A DNA stretch of 64,000 bases. Source: Pisolithus tinctorius (lineage: Eukaryota > Basidiomycota > Agaricomycetes > Boletales > Pisolithaceae). Numbering within the stretch: position 1 is the first letter of the stretch; each line of letters begins with the position of its first letter. Shown piece by piece: positions 30,813 through 41,456 of this stretch. The stretch spans positions 806,001 to 870,000 of the forward strand of contig JANFAH010000012.1 in NCBI GenBank assembly GCA_024663395.1. The letters run 5' to 3'. The position numbers were made by a program, and so were the translations under genes. A model generated the notes under the pieces. It was not told the DNA's origin. It saw only the letters and a list, made by a program, of their open reading frames with translations, and did not search any database.

Positions 30813-33348
30813 ATAAATCGTGTCAATGCAATTATGTGATACACCTCCATCCAGTGAGAGGATGCCTTCATAGCTTATCACCTGGGCTTGAGTTGAAATG
30901 GAAGTGGCTGGTAATTCGTCATCAGTGGTTACTTATATACATTGTGCAAGTTGCTAGGTGGTATATCCTTCAAGTTTTGCTAAAGACTCCTACTCATGAC
31001 ATGTACTTTCTAGCCAGTAGTATGTACCATCTAGTACTAGCATATGTAGGTATTCTGTTACAGATGTAGTGTGTACACGCTCTCAATGTAGGTATGTACA
31101 TATATTGGCAGTTGCGAGACTCACAAAATATGGTGTTCGCTATGAAGTGCTGGCTCTCCATCGCATTCTCGAGACACTAGCATTAAGCCAGGTGCACGCT
31201 GGGCACTTATCAAGTTAGAATATACATGTAGTACCAATATCTCAGGGTTATCTGCGCTCAATAGAGGTATATGGATCGCAAGGCTCACAAAACATGGCAT
31301 TCACTATGTGTTCGCTATGGAGATGTTTGGGTTTCCATCTTGTTCTCGAGGCACCACATATTATAACTGCTTCTATATACTGGCATGCAATGGCAGGATC
31401 GTGCGCACAGAAATATATCATGTTTGAATCTACGTATCAGCATGTAGTAGCAACATCTCAAAGAACTTCACTTCCGAAGCTACATTAACACACATGTCAT
31501 AGAAACTTCCTAACGAGGTGGAAGGCACTTCCATCTGTGCACCATGAGAAATCCCATGAAGGTGGGATAAAATCTCCTTTCCTTCCTTGATATGGGCCCT
31601 CATTCCTGCCCAGAAGCGACTGAGCGCTGCAGGATTAGACTTCGACTGTACAGATTCCTTCAAGATCTCCAACTTGTCTGGCCATCGGTCTTCTGGCTGC
31701 CAGTCCACACGCCATAGCTCTATAGCACACCTGATGGGAGCGAGAGTTTCCGCCAATGGAGCAGCAGTATGCTTGATGGGAGCGAGAGTTTCCGCCGACA
31801 TAGCAGTCTGCTGAGAGCACTTTGATGATTCTCGCTGCCTATAACATCAGATCAGTGGCACCTCATTCAAAGTTGCGAGGAAGGCCTACTGGAGTCTTGC
31901 CCTACAAACCACGCAGTAAGTTTTATTGGGTCAAAAATTGCTGGCACTCACCCTGTACTTACCTTGCAACTCGGAGGCATGCCTTTTCATTCTGTGCCTT
32001 GCAGACCCTGTGTAATAGCATCAGAGAGCCAACTGTGTGGATGGGTGATTATACATACCCAGGCTTTGAGAACTAATGTTGAGTAGTGAGCCGCTGACAA
32101 TCACTACGGTCTGACTGTGAGCATTTAGCCTTGGATGGTTTCTTCTTCACTGTAAATATTTAGCCATGCTTCGAAAGGCCAAGTCAGTTTGTATAAAAGA
32201 CTTACTCAAAGCATACAGTGATTGACAGACTTTGGATAAGCTAACTACGCTACTTAGCTCAGGTATAAACATATGTAAATACCTCGTGGTAATGGAGGGC
32301 GCAGGCACCCGCACTCAACCCCTATTTTCTAAATGAAATATTGTAAGCTTCTCGAAAACACTACACATACACAGCGGGAATTAAGCATTTGGACCAGCCA
32401 CGCTCTATACATCTGTACGCTGAACGTGCAATACACGTTTATCAGTTTTATGGGTAAAGTCAAATACCCGTCTTCCTCTCGTTTCCACCCACCTGCTAAC
32501 GATGTGCTGCAAGTGTTGGAATCGGCTCCACGAAATTCTTTGTTGTCTCAATCATGGTGCGTCGCAACTGTCGTTGTGACTGACACTGGAAGCATTTCTC
32601 AATTTCTTTGCTAAAAACATTTTAAAAAAAGATTGAAAAATGAGACTCTTTAATTTGGGATGTTTTTGTGACAAATATTGTAAAAACATATAGGATTTGT
32701 ATTGTCTACCATGCCTCACAAAATATTATCAGAAAAACTTAAATTGTTGCATATAAAATAATTATGGATGTTCAGTAGAATGATTTTGAGTACAATATGT
32801 GTGATACATTGTAAATAGTTCTCCAATATATCTCACTTTTTTTTGGATTTAACAGTCTGCTTTTTTGTGAGCAGAAAGTTTAAAAGGTAGGAAGTATTTA
32901 CTTAGCCCAAATATTGTACTGCAATAATGAATTGTGTGCTAAAGCTCATCTGAAAAACATTCTGCCTTTTTTATGCACAAACATGTAATATGCAGTGAAA
33001 TATTTTTCAACAAAAAATCAAATCAGATATAAAGTCTTTCCACATGAAAATCATAGATCAAAACATCAAAAATTACTTCTGGATGAAATATTGAGTATAT
33101 TATTACATGTTCCAGGCTGTCATTGTCATCATGTGGTGGTGGTGGTGGTGGTGGTGGGTTGGTACTGATAATGGTAGTTGAGTGTTGTTGTAGAGCTCAC
33201 AAATTATGCTGATATAATCATGCAATGCATCCAGTCCTCTGGCCTCTGCCTTCCATCCCTCTGAATCTCCCCTCTCCCCTCTCACCATTCTAACACTCTT
33301 CCAACCTCCACTCTGAAATCTGAAGGCTGAGCTTGTACAAGGGATGCT
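30813..33348. other. gene-poor; AT-rich core and a (GTG)n microsatellite
   Basis: No domain-bearing frame. A minus-strand frame at 31801-31430 holds an internal direct repeat, gatgggagcgagagtttccg, at about 31734 and 31778, encoding ETLAPI twice. 32600-33110 is very AT-rich with almost no G/C runs, unlike the rest of the window. 33134-33157 is a GTG trinucleotide repeat. Confidence 0.5.
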
Positions 33349-34100
33349 TCAAGAGCAACAACTCACTGTAGTCCTAGGAGTGCTTGAGATGGAGCATGTG
33401 ACCCAAGCATCAACACTCACTGTGTTCCACTTCACATTAATTTCTGGGTGGTCCCAGCTGAGATGCTTGTGAAGCACTGTGTGGTTGTTGAATGTACCAT
33501 GCAAATCACACATGACACAAGACCATGACTGAACAGTGGTCCTACTGGTAGTGGATGCCACTTCCTGCTCTTCAGTGCCATTGGGGGGGGGGGGCATGGA
33601 CATGTGATAGAAATGGGATGTGCCAGTGATGACTGGATTAATCCCAAGCATCTTGCATCTGACTTTGAATCCTTTTTGTACATTGCACCAGAGGAAGGGG
33701 AATCTTGATTGAGCAGAGTAAGTTGGTTCCTCCATGACATCATCATCTGCTATATCATGCACTGTGCTGTGATCTGCAGTGTCATACAAAGACATGTTCT
33801 CTTCTTCTGAGTCATCACATAGGTTCTTGTGCTGCTGCTCATCTTGGGGTGCTGTGCACTTCATATCCACTTTAGGCTGACCAGATTTGACACCAAACTG
33901 TAATTTTCTTGCAGCCTTGAAACCCACCTTTGGCTGCCTACAAGACTTGAGCAGCACACAAGCTGAACCCAATGCCTTCACTCCACTTCTGCCTCTTGGC
34001 TTTGTCAGACTTCCTCTGCACTTTGATTCTAGCCCTCTGGCAGTGTCAGAGTTTGTCAGAGTGAGTGGTCCTGACACATAGGTTTTGACCTCAAGGCACT
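33349..34100 (-). pseudogene. C2H2 zinc-finger protein fragment
   Basis: Open minus-strand frame of about 240 codons. In order: FKCLEVKTYVSGPLTLTNSD, basic SLTKPRGRSGVKALG, acidic linker (DDSEEENMSLYDTADHS), then WSCVMCDLHGTFNNHTVLHK then HLSWDHPEI, a C2H2 finger (C-x2-C-x12-H-x5-H region) near 33530-33455. Probable acceptor CTTAG just upstream (about 34112) and donor GTGAGT after WNTV (about 33420), so this is an internal exon of a longer gene. The finger-plus-PEI arrangement recalls the VEFS/Suz12-type finger in Agaricomycetes, but that is only an impression. No start codon found; completeness unknown. Confidence 0.45.
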
Positions 34101-35361
34101 TAAATTGGTACTAAGCTGTATTTAAAGAAGAGCTGTAGGGGAAGCATGTGCACTTGGTATAGGGAGGCTCAGACCATGCATGGGACAACCACTGGCAGGA
34201 GCAGCAGGATGAGGATGAGGGGGAGCCACAATTGTAATTACAAACACTGCAAAATTAGTTCCATCACCACCCACAGGCCACTATATCCATGCACCCCCAT
34301 TTCAAAATTGGCCACTCATTTTGCCAGATACTCAGATGACACTCAGATGGTAGTCTGATCAGCTTGGCTTGAAGTGGCAATGCACTTGAAAGCAATGGCA
34401 GTCACAAGATCTACAACTATACAGTAGTCCACTACTTAATACTACATACTGTGTGCATTGAATGACCTGTGTTCAAAGACTCCTTTGTGCCTCTCAAAGG
34501 GACTGATTCAATATCTTAGAACAATGTAACCACAAGCATCAATATATGTTGCCTCAACTCAATACAGGCATTCATGCTCTCTTTCAGTTATAATGCATGA
34601 AAATAAATTCAGTACTACAATTACAATAGGCATCAAGTACAGGCATCCATACACCAGGATGCTTGAGCCAGGAGATCATGGGCAAGTAGGTTGAGAGGCA
34701 GGCAAAGCCTTGAAAGCAATGGGACTCAGAGAATCATCAAACTCACTGGTAAGTATTGTTCTTATTTAAATCTGTTTACTATTTTTTTTCAATTAAATCT
34801 TGTCCCTTACTTACAGTTTGAATGTCATCAACAGTTCTGGCAACTCTCATAGGAACTTTTTCAGTAATGCAGCCAGCTGTACAGGATTGTCCTGTGAGAG
34901 ATCCACAGTCAAAGGGTCATGATCAATGTTTTCTCTGAGCATGAATGATGCATACAGTAATCAGCTAACATCCAGAGGCAGTGATAATGATGTGACAGTT
35001 TTTCACTAGTCCCTGATTGATTGAAAAGTTCTGCATGAGACAATAAAGACCACCAATGCATACAGCTAAAGAGTGTGGTAGGAGTCCAGGAGGTGGATGT
35101 GAGGCAATGTAATCCAACATAGTACCTTGAGGAGACACCAACCCAGCATTGTTAGCCTCTTTCAGTGAGTCAGGGGCAAGGTAGGATATGGAAGACATTT
35201 GAAGGCAGCTGAGCATGATGGTGTTGTAGGTGTCATCAACTTGATGATTGGTAGGTCATAGTATGGCACATCTCATGCACACATCAGGTTGAGCCATAAG
35301 ATCTGCAGGGAAAATGTAATTCACCAATTCATCTGTGTTTGGCCCATGTTCTTCAAGGTAA
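34101..35361. other. no gene recognised
   Basis: Scattered short frames. A minus-strand frame 35216-34965 (GLVSPQGTMLDYIASHPPPG) has a protein-like feel but no identifiable domain. Ends at the solo LTR. Confidence 0.4.
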
Positions 35362-36265
35362 TGTCATATCCATGACTCTCGGACTCGGACTCAGTCCAGT
35401 CCGGACCCCTAGCCCCTATCTCTGGTCAAGTCCGGTCCTAGTCCAGCCTGGAAAACCCAATCCCGGCCCTAGATAACTCAACTCCGGCTTGCATAACTCA
35501 AGTCCGGTGTTTTACCCCTATCTCCGGTCCGTTTCGGCCTCCCGGCCTTGCGCTGCTCCACCCCGGTCCTCCTAGGTCTATGTCCGGGTCACCCGGACAT
35601 AACTCCGGTCTGTTTCCCTTTGTTTGTACTATATTTAGTCTAGCCCATTCATCTGACTTTTGCTTACTGTACAAATCCTGTGTCTGACCCCGGTATGCCA
35701 GTCACCCGGACTTGGGCTATTAGCCTCGGCACAGCCACTATGGCTATCCACACTCTTGCTAATCTTCTTGCTAATAGCTTATTAACAAGTCCGGCTCTAT
35801 GTTCATTATCCCGGACCGGCCTCATGTATTTAACCCCTGTACATACTTCGTAGCACCCTCAGTCAGAATATCAACTTAGTATTACCCTCAACTCCGTGTT
35901 ACCCCCCGAGACTACTCTATAGCTAAGGCCGAGCCTTAAGCTATCCCCGACCCCTGTCCCGGACCTCTCCCCGGCTCGCATAAGGGTACAGCACATAAGC
36001 TGAGACCAAGGGAGGTAGATCCAACCCCGGACCGGCTTCCCCCTGTGCGCACTCCAAGACCGGTCGGTTTCCCACGCTACCGGCCTTGTTCCCGCACTCC
36101 CGGTCTTAAGTCTGGTCCTCCGGACTTAGCCCCTAACCTCTGGCCTCAACTCCGGTCCAACTGGACTTGGCCCCTGTCTCTCGGCCTCGACTTTGGCCAC
36201 TTGGACTTGGCCCCTGTCACCCGGTCTTGAAGCCTGGTCACCCGAGGGTAAACCTGTACTTAACA
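35362..36265 (+). repeat. solo LTR C (Ty3/gypsy, related to B)
   Basis: 904 bp from TGTCATATCCATGACTC to GTACTTAACA, flanked by a perfect 5-bp duplication GGTAA (35357-35361 and 36266-36270). The TATA-like TATTTAA (35827) lies 34 nt before AGTCAGAATATCAACTTAGT (35861), the start block shared with LTRs A and B. No internal region: the product of LTR-LTR recombination. The last G of the usual TTGACA end is A here, again a transition. Confidence 0.9.
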
Positions 36266-36270
36266 GGTAA

Positions 36271-37010
36271 CAGGGGATGTCTTGCAACATGTTTTCTGTG
36301 ACACTGTGGCACTTGTACAGCCACACAGCCCACCACAGTGTCACAGAAAGGTCCCCCTCTGTACAGTGAGCAAAAAAATTTAAATACCACATTTTGGGGC
36401 ACAAAAATGGTATTGTTAGAATCTACTCAAGCTAAGCAATCAGTTTCATACATTAGTGTAGCAGTTTAAGTGTTATGTAGAGCTGCATTTCATGTCTAAG
36501 TTCACTCTGTGCTACCATGTGATGCTGTGGCAGCTGTCACACTGTGGGAAAATCATTGTTTTGCTGATGTGGCCAGGATGCTTTGAGGTATGAAAGGGAT
36601 TCAGATAGTGAAGAAAGGCTGCAGTGTGTAGCATCTGCAGCCTGGATGAATTGCAGAGAGACAGGCACAAAAGTAATATCATACAGAGGAATCATGACAA
36701 AAAACAAAGCCAAATGTGTAAGGATGCGAGATGAATGAGAAAAATGGCAGATGGGCCAGGTGATCAAAAATAACTTAGCTAGCAAGATGGACAAGAGACA
36801 GGTCAGGAGGGTAAGGAAAAGGTACCTATATGAAAATGGCCCACCTAGTGAGATGACAGGAGCAGGTCAGGAGGGGCAAAGCAAACAAAGGCATAATATG
36901 TACCTGTAAGCCTCGCATCAGTCATATATTTACCATTCATGCACACACCATGCTGTCAACTACTTTTTGTCCTTAAGACGACTTTGCAGAAAAACAAAAA
37001 AGGAGGAAAA
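36271..37010. other. no gene recognised
   Basis: Near 36283-36350 the words ttctgtgacactgtgg and ccacagtgtcacagaa form an inverted repeat (arms about 16 bp, centre near 36317). Otherwise short frames only. Confidence 0.45.
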
Positions 37011-37012
37011 GA

Positions 37013-37738
37013 CTAAACTCTCGGGAATTTCAGCAAGGATCTTCTATCTGCAAAAGCTTGTATGTCGTTGATGACGTGGGACATCATAAAGCTCAGGCTG
37101 CCAGAGACAAACCTGCTTTGCATTTGGGATATTCCACAAAGGAGATTCAAGCAAAGAATCAAGAAACTACCCGCTACAGCAGTGGGGTGGGACACTCCAA
37201 TACTTTGGAAATAGGCATCTTCTGAATATACTCAGAAAACATAGCAAAAGGTGGTATTTTGCTTACCTGTGTTGACAAAAACACAGGACTCCTTGTTGGG
37301 CGAACCGTATGAACTCTTCTCAACTTCCTCGCTCTGTTCATCACCATCACTCTGTATGGCCCCCTCACACTGCCCCACACCTTGGATCTGTCTCGAGTTC
37401 GCAATAAGGTCCCTCCTCGGAAAACCATTCCAAGCAGCCTGCTGTATGGCATCGACCCTGTGCAACTCATCCTCTACCATAACCAAAACCTGCAAGCAAG
37501 CAGCCTCCAGATAGGGGAATTGCTCAAGACATCGTAGACTGAACTGGTCAAGCTTCAAGGTCAGTATCTTGCTCATGTGCAGAAAATCCATGCCAAGGTA
37601 AACGTCGCCTATGGTAGTATTGGAAGACACACTTTCCATTTTCGCGACGGTGTGGATATGCCTTTGTCGTAGATTATCGGGCCTAACCGCACTCGTCAAT
37701 GGCACGTTTTCGATCGATGATGGCGTTTTCGCTTTCAT
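37013..37738 (-). CDS. hypothetical protein with at least two exons
   Basis: Exon 1 starts at ATG 37738 (MKAKTPSSIENVPLTSAVRP) and runs to a GTAAGC donor at about 37266, after ESCVFVNTG. It is mostly helical and moderately acidic (DELHRVDAIQQAAWNG, DGDEQSEEVEKSS). Exon 2 (about 37200-37013) reads AVAGSFLILCLNLLCGISQ and AFADRRSLLKFPRV, with a hydrophobic segment, ending TAG. The second exon resembles the hydrophobic-then-Phe-Pro-Arg segment seen in some Agaricomycete transposon ORFs, but not strongly. No function assigned. Confidence 0.4.
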
Positions 37739-37983
37739 TGTCTGGTATTAGGTAAGTCCTGGCCGATTGAAACCGATGTGGGGGAAATCCGAGTGAAAAC
37801 CTGTGAAAACCTCAAGGAGATATGTATGTAGTTTTACGTGCGGCACGACAAATGCACGAGACACGGTTCGAGTACATGGACTCGTGAATGGAAGCAGCGC
37901 GAGATTGGGTATGGGTAATGCCAGAAACACCAAACTCAGTACGTACCGCTTATTTTTCCCCTTCACAGAAATCAATCAGTGCT

Positions 37984-38112
37984 CCCCACCCTGTTCTGGC
38001 ATGTTGGGAAATGATGTCTGACAGGCTGAGTCAGCACTGGCACCCGTGAAAACGTCCAAGCTGTTTATCACATCATTTTCAAGTCACTCAGTGGGCCTGT
38101 CCAAAATGACTC
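37984..38112 (+). repeat. partial copy of the TIR DNA element seen at 49848-50453
   Basis: ggaaatgatgtctgacaggc onward to ggcctgtccaaaatga matches 50284-50400 over about 115 bp with small indels. It stops abruptly at 38112; the next homologous piece is at 39738. Confidence 0.75.
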
Positions 38113-38239
38113 GGGAAATGCCGCCTGCCGGTGGCCTAAACCTTGCTTGCGAATTGTCGGAGCTGTTTGCATTCTCTCACTCAGACGAGCACACACATTA
38201 ATCGTCTTCTATTTTGTGAATTATACAGAAGCTGCCTAT

Positions 38240-39480
38240 GCTATTAGGTCGACTGGATTTAGCAGCGGCGGACGGCAACGACATGACCTTGACTTTAGAC
38301 CTACAATAGAATAGGGGTTGAGCGAGTGAGCAGGGCAACCAGCATGACCTCTGACATAGTGGATGCAACTGCTTGCGCTGGCGGTGGGTGGACCGAAAGG
38401 TCGGCGACCCCAGCCTGGGTGACCGGAGAAGTCGCATTCCAGGAGTTCTGGTATGTGCTAGCACCTCCCATCTGTGCGACGGATGTCGTCTTCCACCCGT
38501 TGCTGACTACCAGATCCCAAGCATCTATGAAGGCCTGCACTGATTGGTTAGAGATCTCGTGCTCGAGGATGATGAGACTGGGTTTCTTGGGACCTGGGAC
38601 GATGCTGTTGTCTGAGCTTTATGGAATGATTGATGGCGGTGGGAAATTTACCGGTCAACCACGTATGCATTTGGGTAGCGATATTGTCCATACTTGTGAT
38701 AGGAACCGGATCCGAGAGACTCCAATCATTGGTAATAAGGGATGGAGAGATACGCAGTAAGGTAGGTCAAAAAGGAGTATGACAGCTTACTCCTTGTCCC
38801 AAATCACGGCAGTGAGACCCAATACTTCGTTGGCGATCGCACGGACATGCATATCGGAATCGCCATAGGGCGGCCTCCAGTGTTTAGGCACTCATGCCGC
38901 CATCGAGGTATGGATGAGCTGCATCGTCCATCCAAGTTCCACGAGGACCTCTTCATTCGTCTTCGTGGTCATGTAAGGATGAGTCCACGTATGAACGGCA
39001 ATATCGTCCTCGTTGTCCCACGCCATCTCGAAGCAGTTGGGATACTGAAGAATGTTGATGCCGATGTAGAAGTGTGTTGCATGTTGATCTTTCTCCTTGA
39101 GGAATTTGTACAGCGTGGGGGATGGCTGTAGAGTTATGAATAAAAGGCAAAAGAAGAAGTCACAGTCCGCAATGACCACTCCCCGGCAGCGGACCATCAT
39201 CAAAGTTGAGGCTAAGGTAACTATCGGGACCATCCCATATATCTCCCGGAATCCTGCACCGGTAGGTGGCAGAGCATACGTCAGGACTCAGTGGATCATA
39301 GCCGTCAGGGTATTTCAGATTGGAACCAGGGGGGGCGGTGGTGACGGGAACATCGGGAATCTTGCCAGCCGTGATGGCTTTATTGAGGGCATCAAGTCAA
39401 GCCTGGGGCATGTTTTGCATGGATCCAGGATCGGAGAACCCTTTGGACCATTCTGGTGGTGGGTGTGTTAGTGGAACGTG
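38240..39480 (-). pseudogene. chitin / polysaccharide deacetylase (NodB domain) pseudogene
   Basis: Minus-strand exons spell a fungal chitin deacetylase: CSATYRCRIPGDIWDGPDSY then LSLNFDDGPLP (metal-binding FDDGP) at about 39275-39187. Then PSPTLYKFLKEKDQHATHFY and DIAVHTWTHPYMTTKTNEEV (the HTW-H motif) in 39120-38950, [19 protein letters not shown] and DKEDWSL-like at 38875-38715, and LIILEHEISNQSVQAFIDAW at about 38575-38515. A Ser/Ala-rich tail and hydrophobic end (STMSEVMLVALL) suit a GPI signal. The enzyme removes acetyl groups from chitin in the cell wall. Broken by TGA at 39399-39397 and 38894-38892; the first intron lacks a GT donor and the second lacks an AG acceptor. The N-terminus is not clear. 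It is bracketed by pieces of a DNA transposon. Confidence 0.8.
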
Positions 39481-39737
39481 GGCGTGAGCAAGGCCACTTA
39501 CCGGGAGACCCTACCGAAGCGTAGGTGACACTGTCGTCCCCACCTGCCCTCCGGAAGAGGGCATGGACTGGGTGATTGTCAGGCTGCTACCAAGTGTTGG
39601 GCGGAAACTGAGAGTTAACGGAGTGGTGATATTGACCCACGATATCAAACGCTTGGACCGCCGGGGCTGCGAGGGCACGGCAAATACCGGTATACCATGG
39701 GCATTACCAGTAATATCCAGAAACCTTGCTTCGCAGG

Positions 39738-39775
39738 AAGGTGAATTTAAAATTGCACAAAAACGGCATGCGTAC
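39738..39775 (+). repeat. second piece of the TIR DNA element
   Basis: gaatttaaaattgcacaaaaacggc resembles aaatttaaaatcgcacgaaaacggc at 50402-50426, which in the intact copy directly follows the sequence ending at 38112. The 1.6 kb between (with the deacetylase pseudogene) is therefore extra relative to the other copy. Confidence 0.5.
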
Positions 39776-40053
39776 GCGAAATGATGGGATTTGGGTCAGA
39801 AGCAACAAATGCGGGCGAGGCGACATTACGGGATTGTGTGGGTGTTGGAGAAGGAAGGGTATGGCTTGAAGACAAAGGCGAACCAACATCATAACTGGAT
39901 AGACTTGAAGGCGAATGATACTCCACCGAAATAGCGGGGCTGGTCACCTGGCATCCGCCTTCCGGTAAGGTTCCTCGATGAATAGGGACTCGGAGACGTG
40001 TATGAAGGGGGAGAAGTGGGCCGAGGCATGCTACGGGATGCGTCGGAGCCACG

Positions 40054-41456
40054 TCTGAATTCTACACGAGATGGATCCGTGTCGAACCTGCGTCGGACCA
40101 CGGAAGAATCTGGTAAGATTGAGACCATCCGAATCAAATCCGAGGCGGACACGAACCTCAGCAGGATCTCCCTCGAATCCGCTTAAAATCTGAGCGTTCT
40201 TGCCACATCCGTCACAAACGTTTTTTTTGCAGCACAACAAGAAAATATTGATATCGATGTTGATGAGAAAATAAGTCCATACAAGCTAACCGACCACAGT
40301 ACGTCATGCGTGTTCAAATCTCAGCAGCTTCTAATACTAACTCTGCAGGATCGTTGAAACTGCTGGCCGACATCTGTCGCCCATTTCACTGAGCCTTACT
40401 TGTGATACCGTTGGCCGACATCTGTCGCCCATATCACGGAGTAAGTGTTCACGATTTCTCAGCTCATTAAAACAGTTGGCCAACATCTGTTGCGCGTTTC
40501 TGTGAGCTGGTGCTTATGCACCCAAACCTCCTCGACCTGCTCGTGAAACTGTTGGCTGACATCTGTCACCCATATCATGTAGTAGCTTTTCGTGGGTTTC
40601 TTTACTTGTGGAAACAATTGGCCAACGTCTGTTGCCATGTTTCACTGAGCAGGTACTCACCCACCCCGACCCGCTCGCCCTGCTCATGAGACTGTTTGGC
40701 AGACCTCTGTCGCCCGTATCATGTAGTAGGTCTTTGTGGTTTCACTGCTTGTTGAAACAGTTGACCAGCGGCTGTTGTCCGTTTCACCCTACTCATTGAA
40801 ACCATTGGCTCACATCGCTCTCGTCCGTGTCCTCCTCGGCCTCGTCCTCCCACTCCCACTCACATTCTTACTCCCAGGCCTGACCGTCTCGTCCATCACT
40901 GCACTCACAGGGCTCGACAATCCCACACGCCTCCTCAACTTCCAACCCACAATCACAATCACACAAACAATCCCATGCCCATTCTCAACCCCACCCTCAT
41001 CCTACCGATAACTGCATCTCCAGCGATGACTCAGATCTTGCAACCATGCTTGAAGGCATCTCTCTCGGCGCTGCTCCTGCCAAAAATGGCGGTCCCTCGA
41101 TCCCAGTACATCCACCGATACCACTGACACATCGAGCACCATCGCCAATGGCAGCGAAGTAGCGGGTGCACCCCCGAAAAACGATCCCATGCAGCCTCTC
41201 TGTTCAGCGCGCGTCTCAATGCGTCAACCGATAACATCTCCCTCTCATCCACCATGCCCTTCAGCTTATCTATGACATTCTGACTCCTCGCCCCCTAATG
41301 TGCTACGTCCAGGTGCCAACAACTACGACCAAGAAGCCTATATCCAGGACCAGGTCTCGAACCCAGCATTCAACGGTATCCAGTCCAGCTCATACAGCTC
41401 TCATCCAGGGTCGATGCCGCAACTCGGTCCCTTGGCACGTATACCCTCTCCCGATC
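40054..41456 (+). repeat. 1.4-kb inverted repeat, arm 1
   Basis: About 1403 bp repeated in inverted orientation at 56150-57554, with high identity by eye. One end (CTGAATTCTACACGAG) and the other (ACGTATACCCTCTCCC) are sharp. Contains a short frame on the minus strand with NVCDGCGKNAQILSG, the periodic array at 40350-40815, and a plus-strand frame RPGANNYDQEAYIQDQVSNP. These look like captured pieces of host genes. I could not identify terminal repeats or a transposase. Confidence 0.85.
40350..40815 (+). repeat. periodic array of ~8 imperfect units
   Basis: The word aaac.gttggcc.acatctgt recurs about eight times at roughly 50-75-bp spacing. Two alternating flavours follow it: tcgcccatatca and tgc.cgtttcactgagc. 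The mirrored arm has it at about 56792-57260. Confidence 0.8.

Noticed and set aside
33134..33157. GTG repeat as a functional element
   Set aside because: Ordinary trinucleotide microsatellite in a non-coding stretch.
35362..36265. Gene frames within the solo LTR (for example 36045-36230)
   Set aside because: Short Pro/Leu-rich frames in C/T-rich LTR sequence, not coding.
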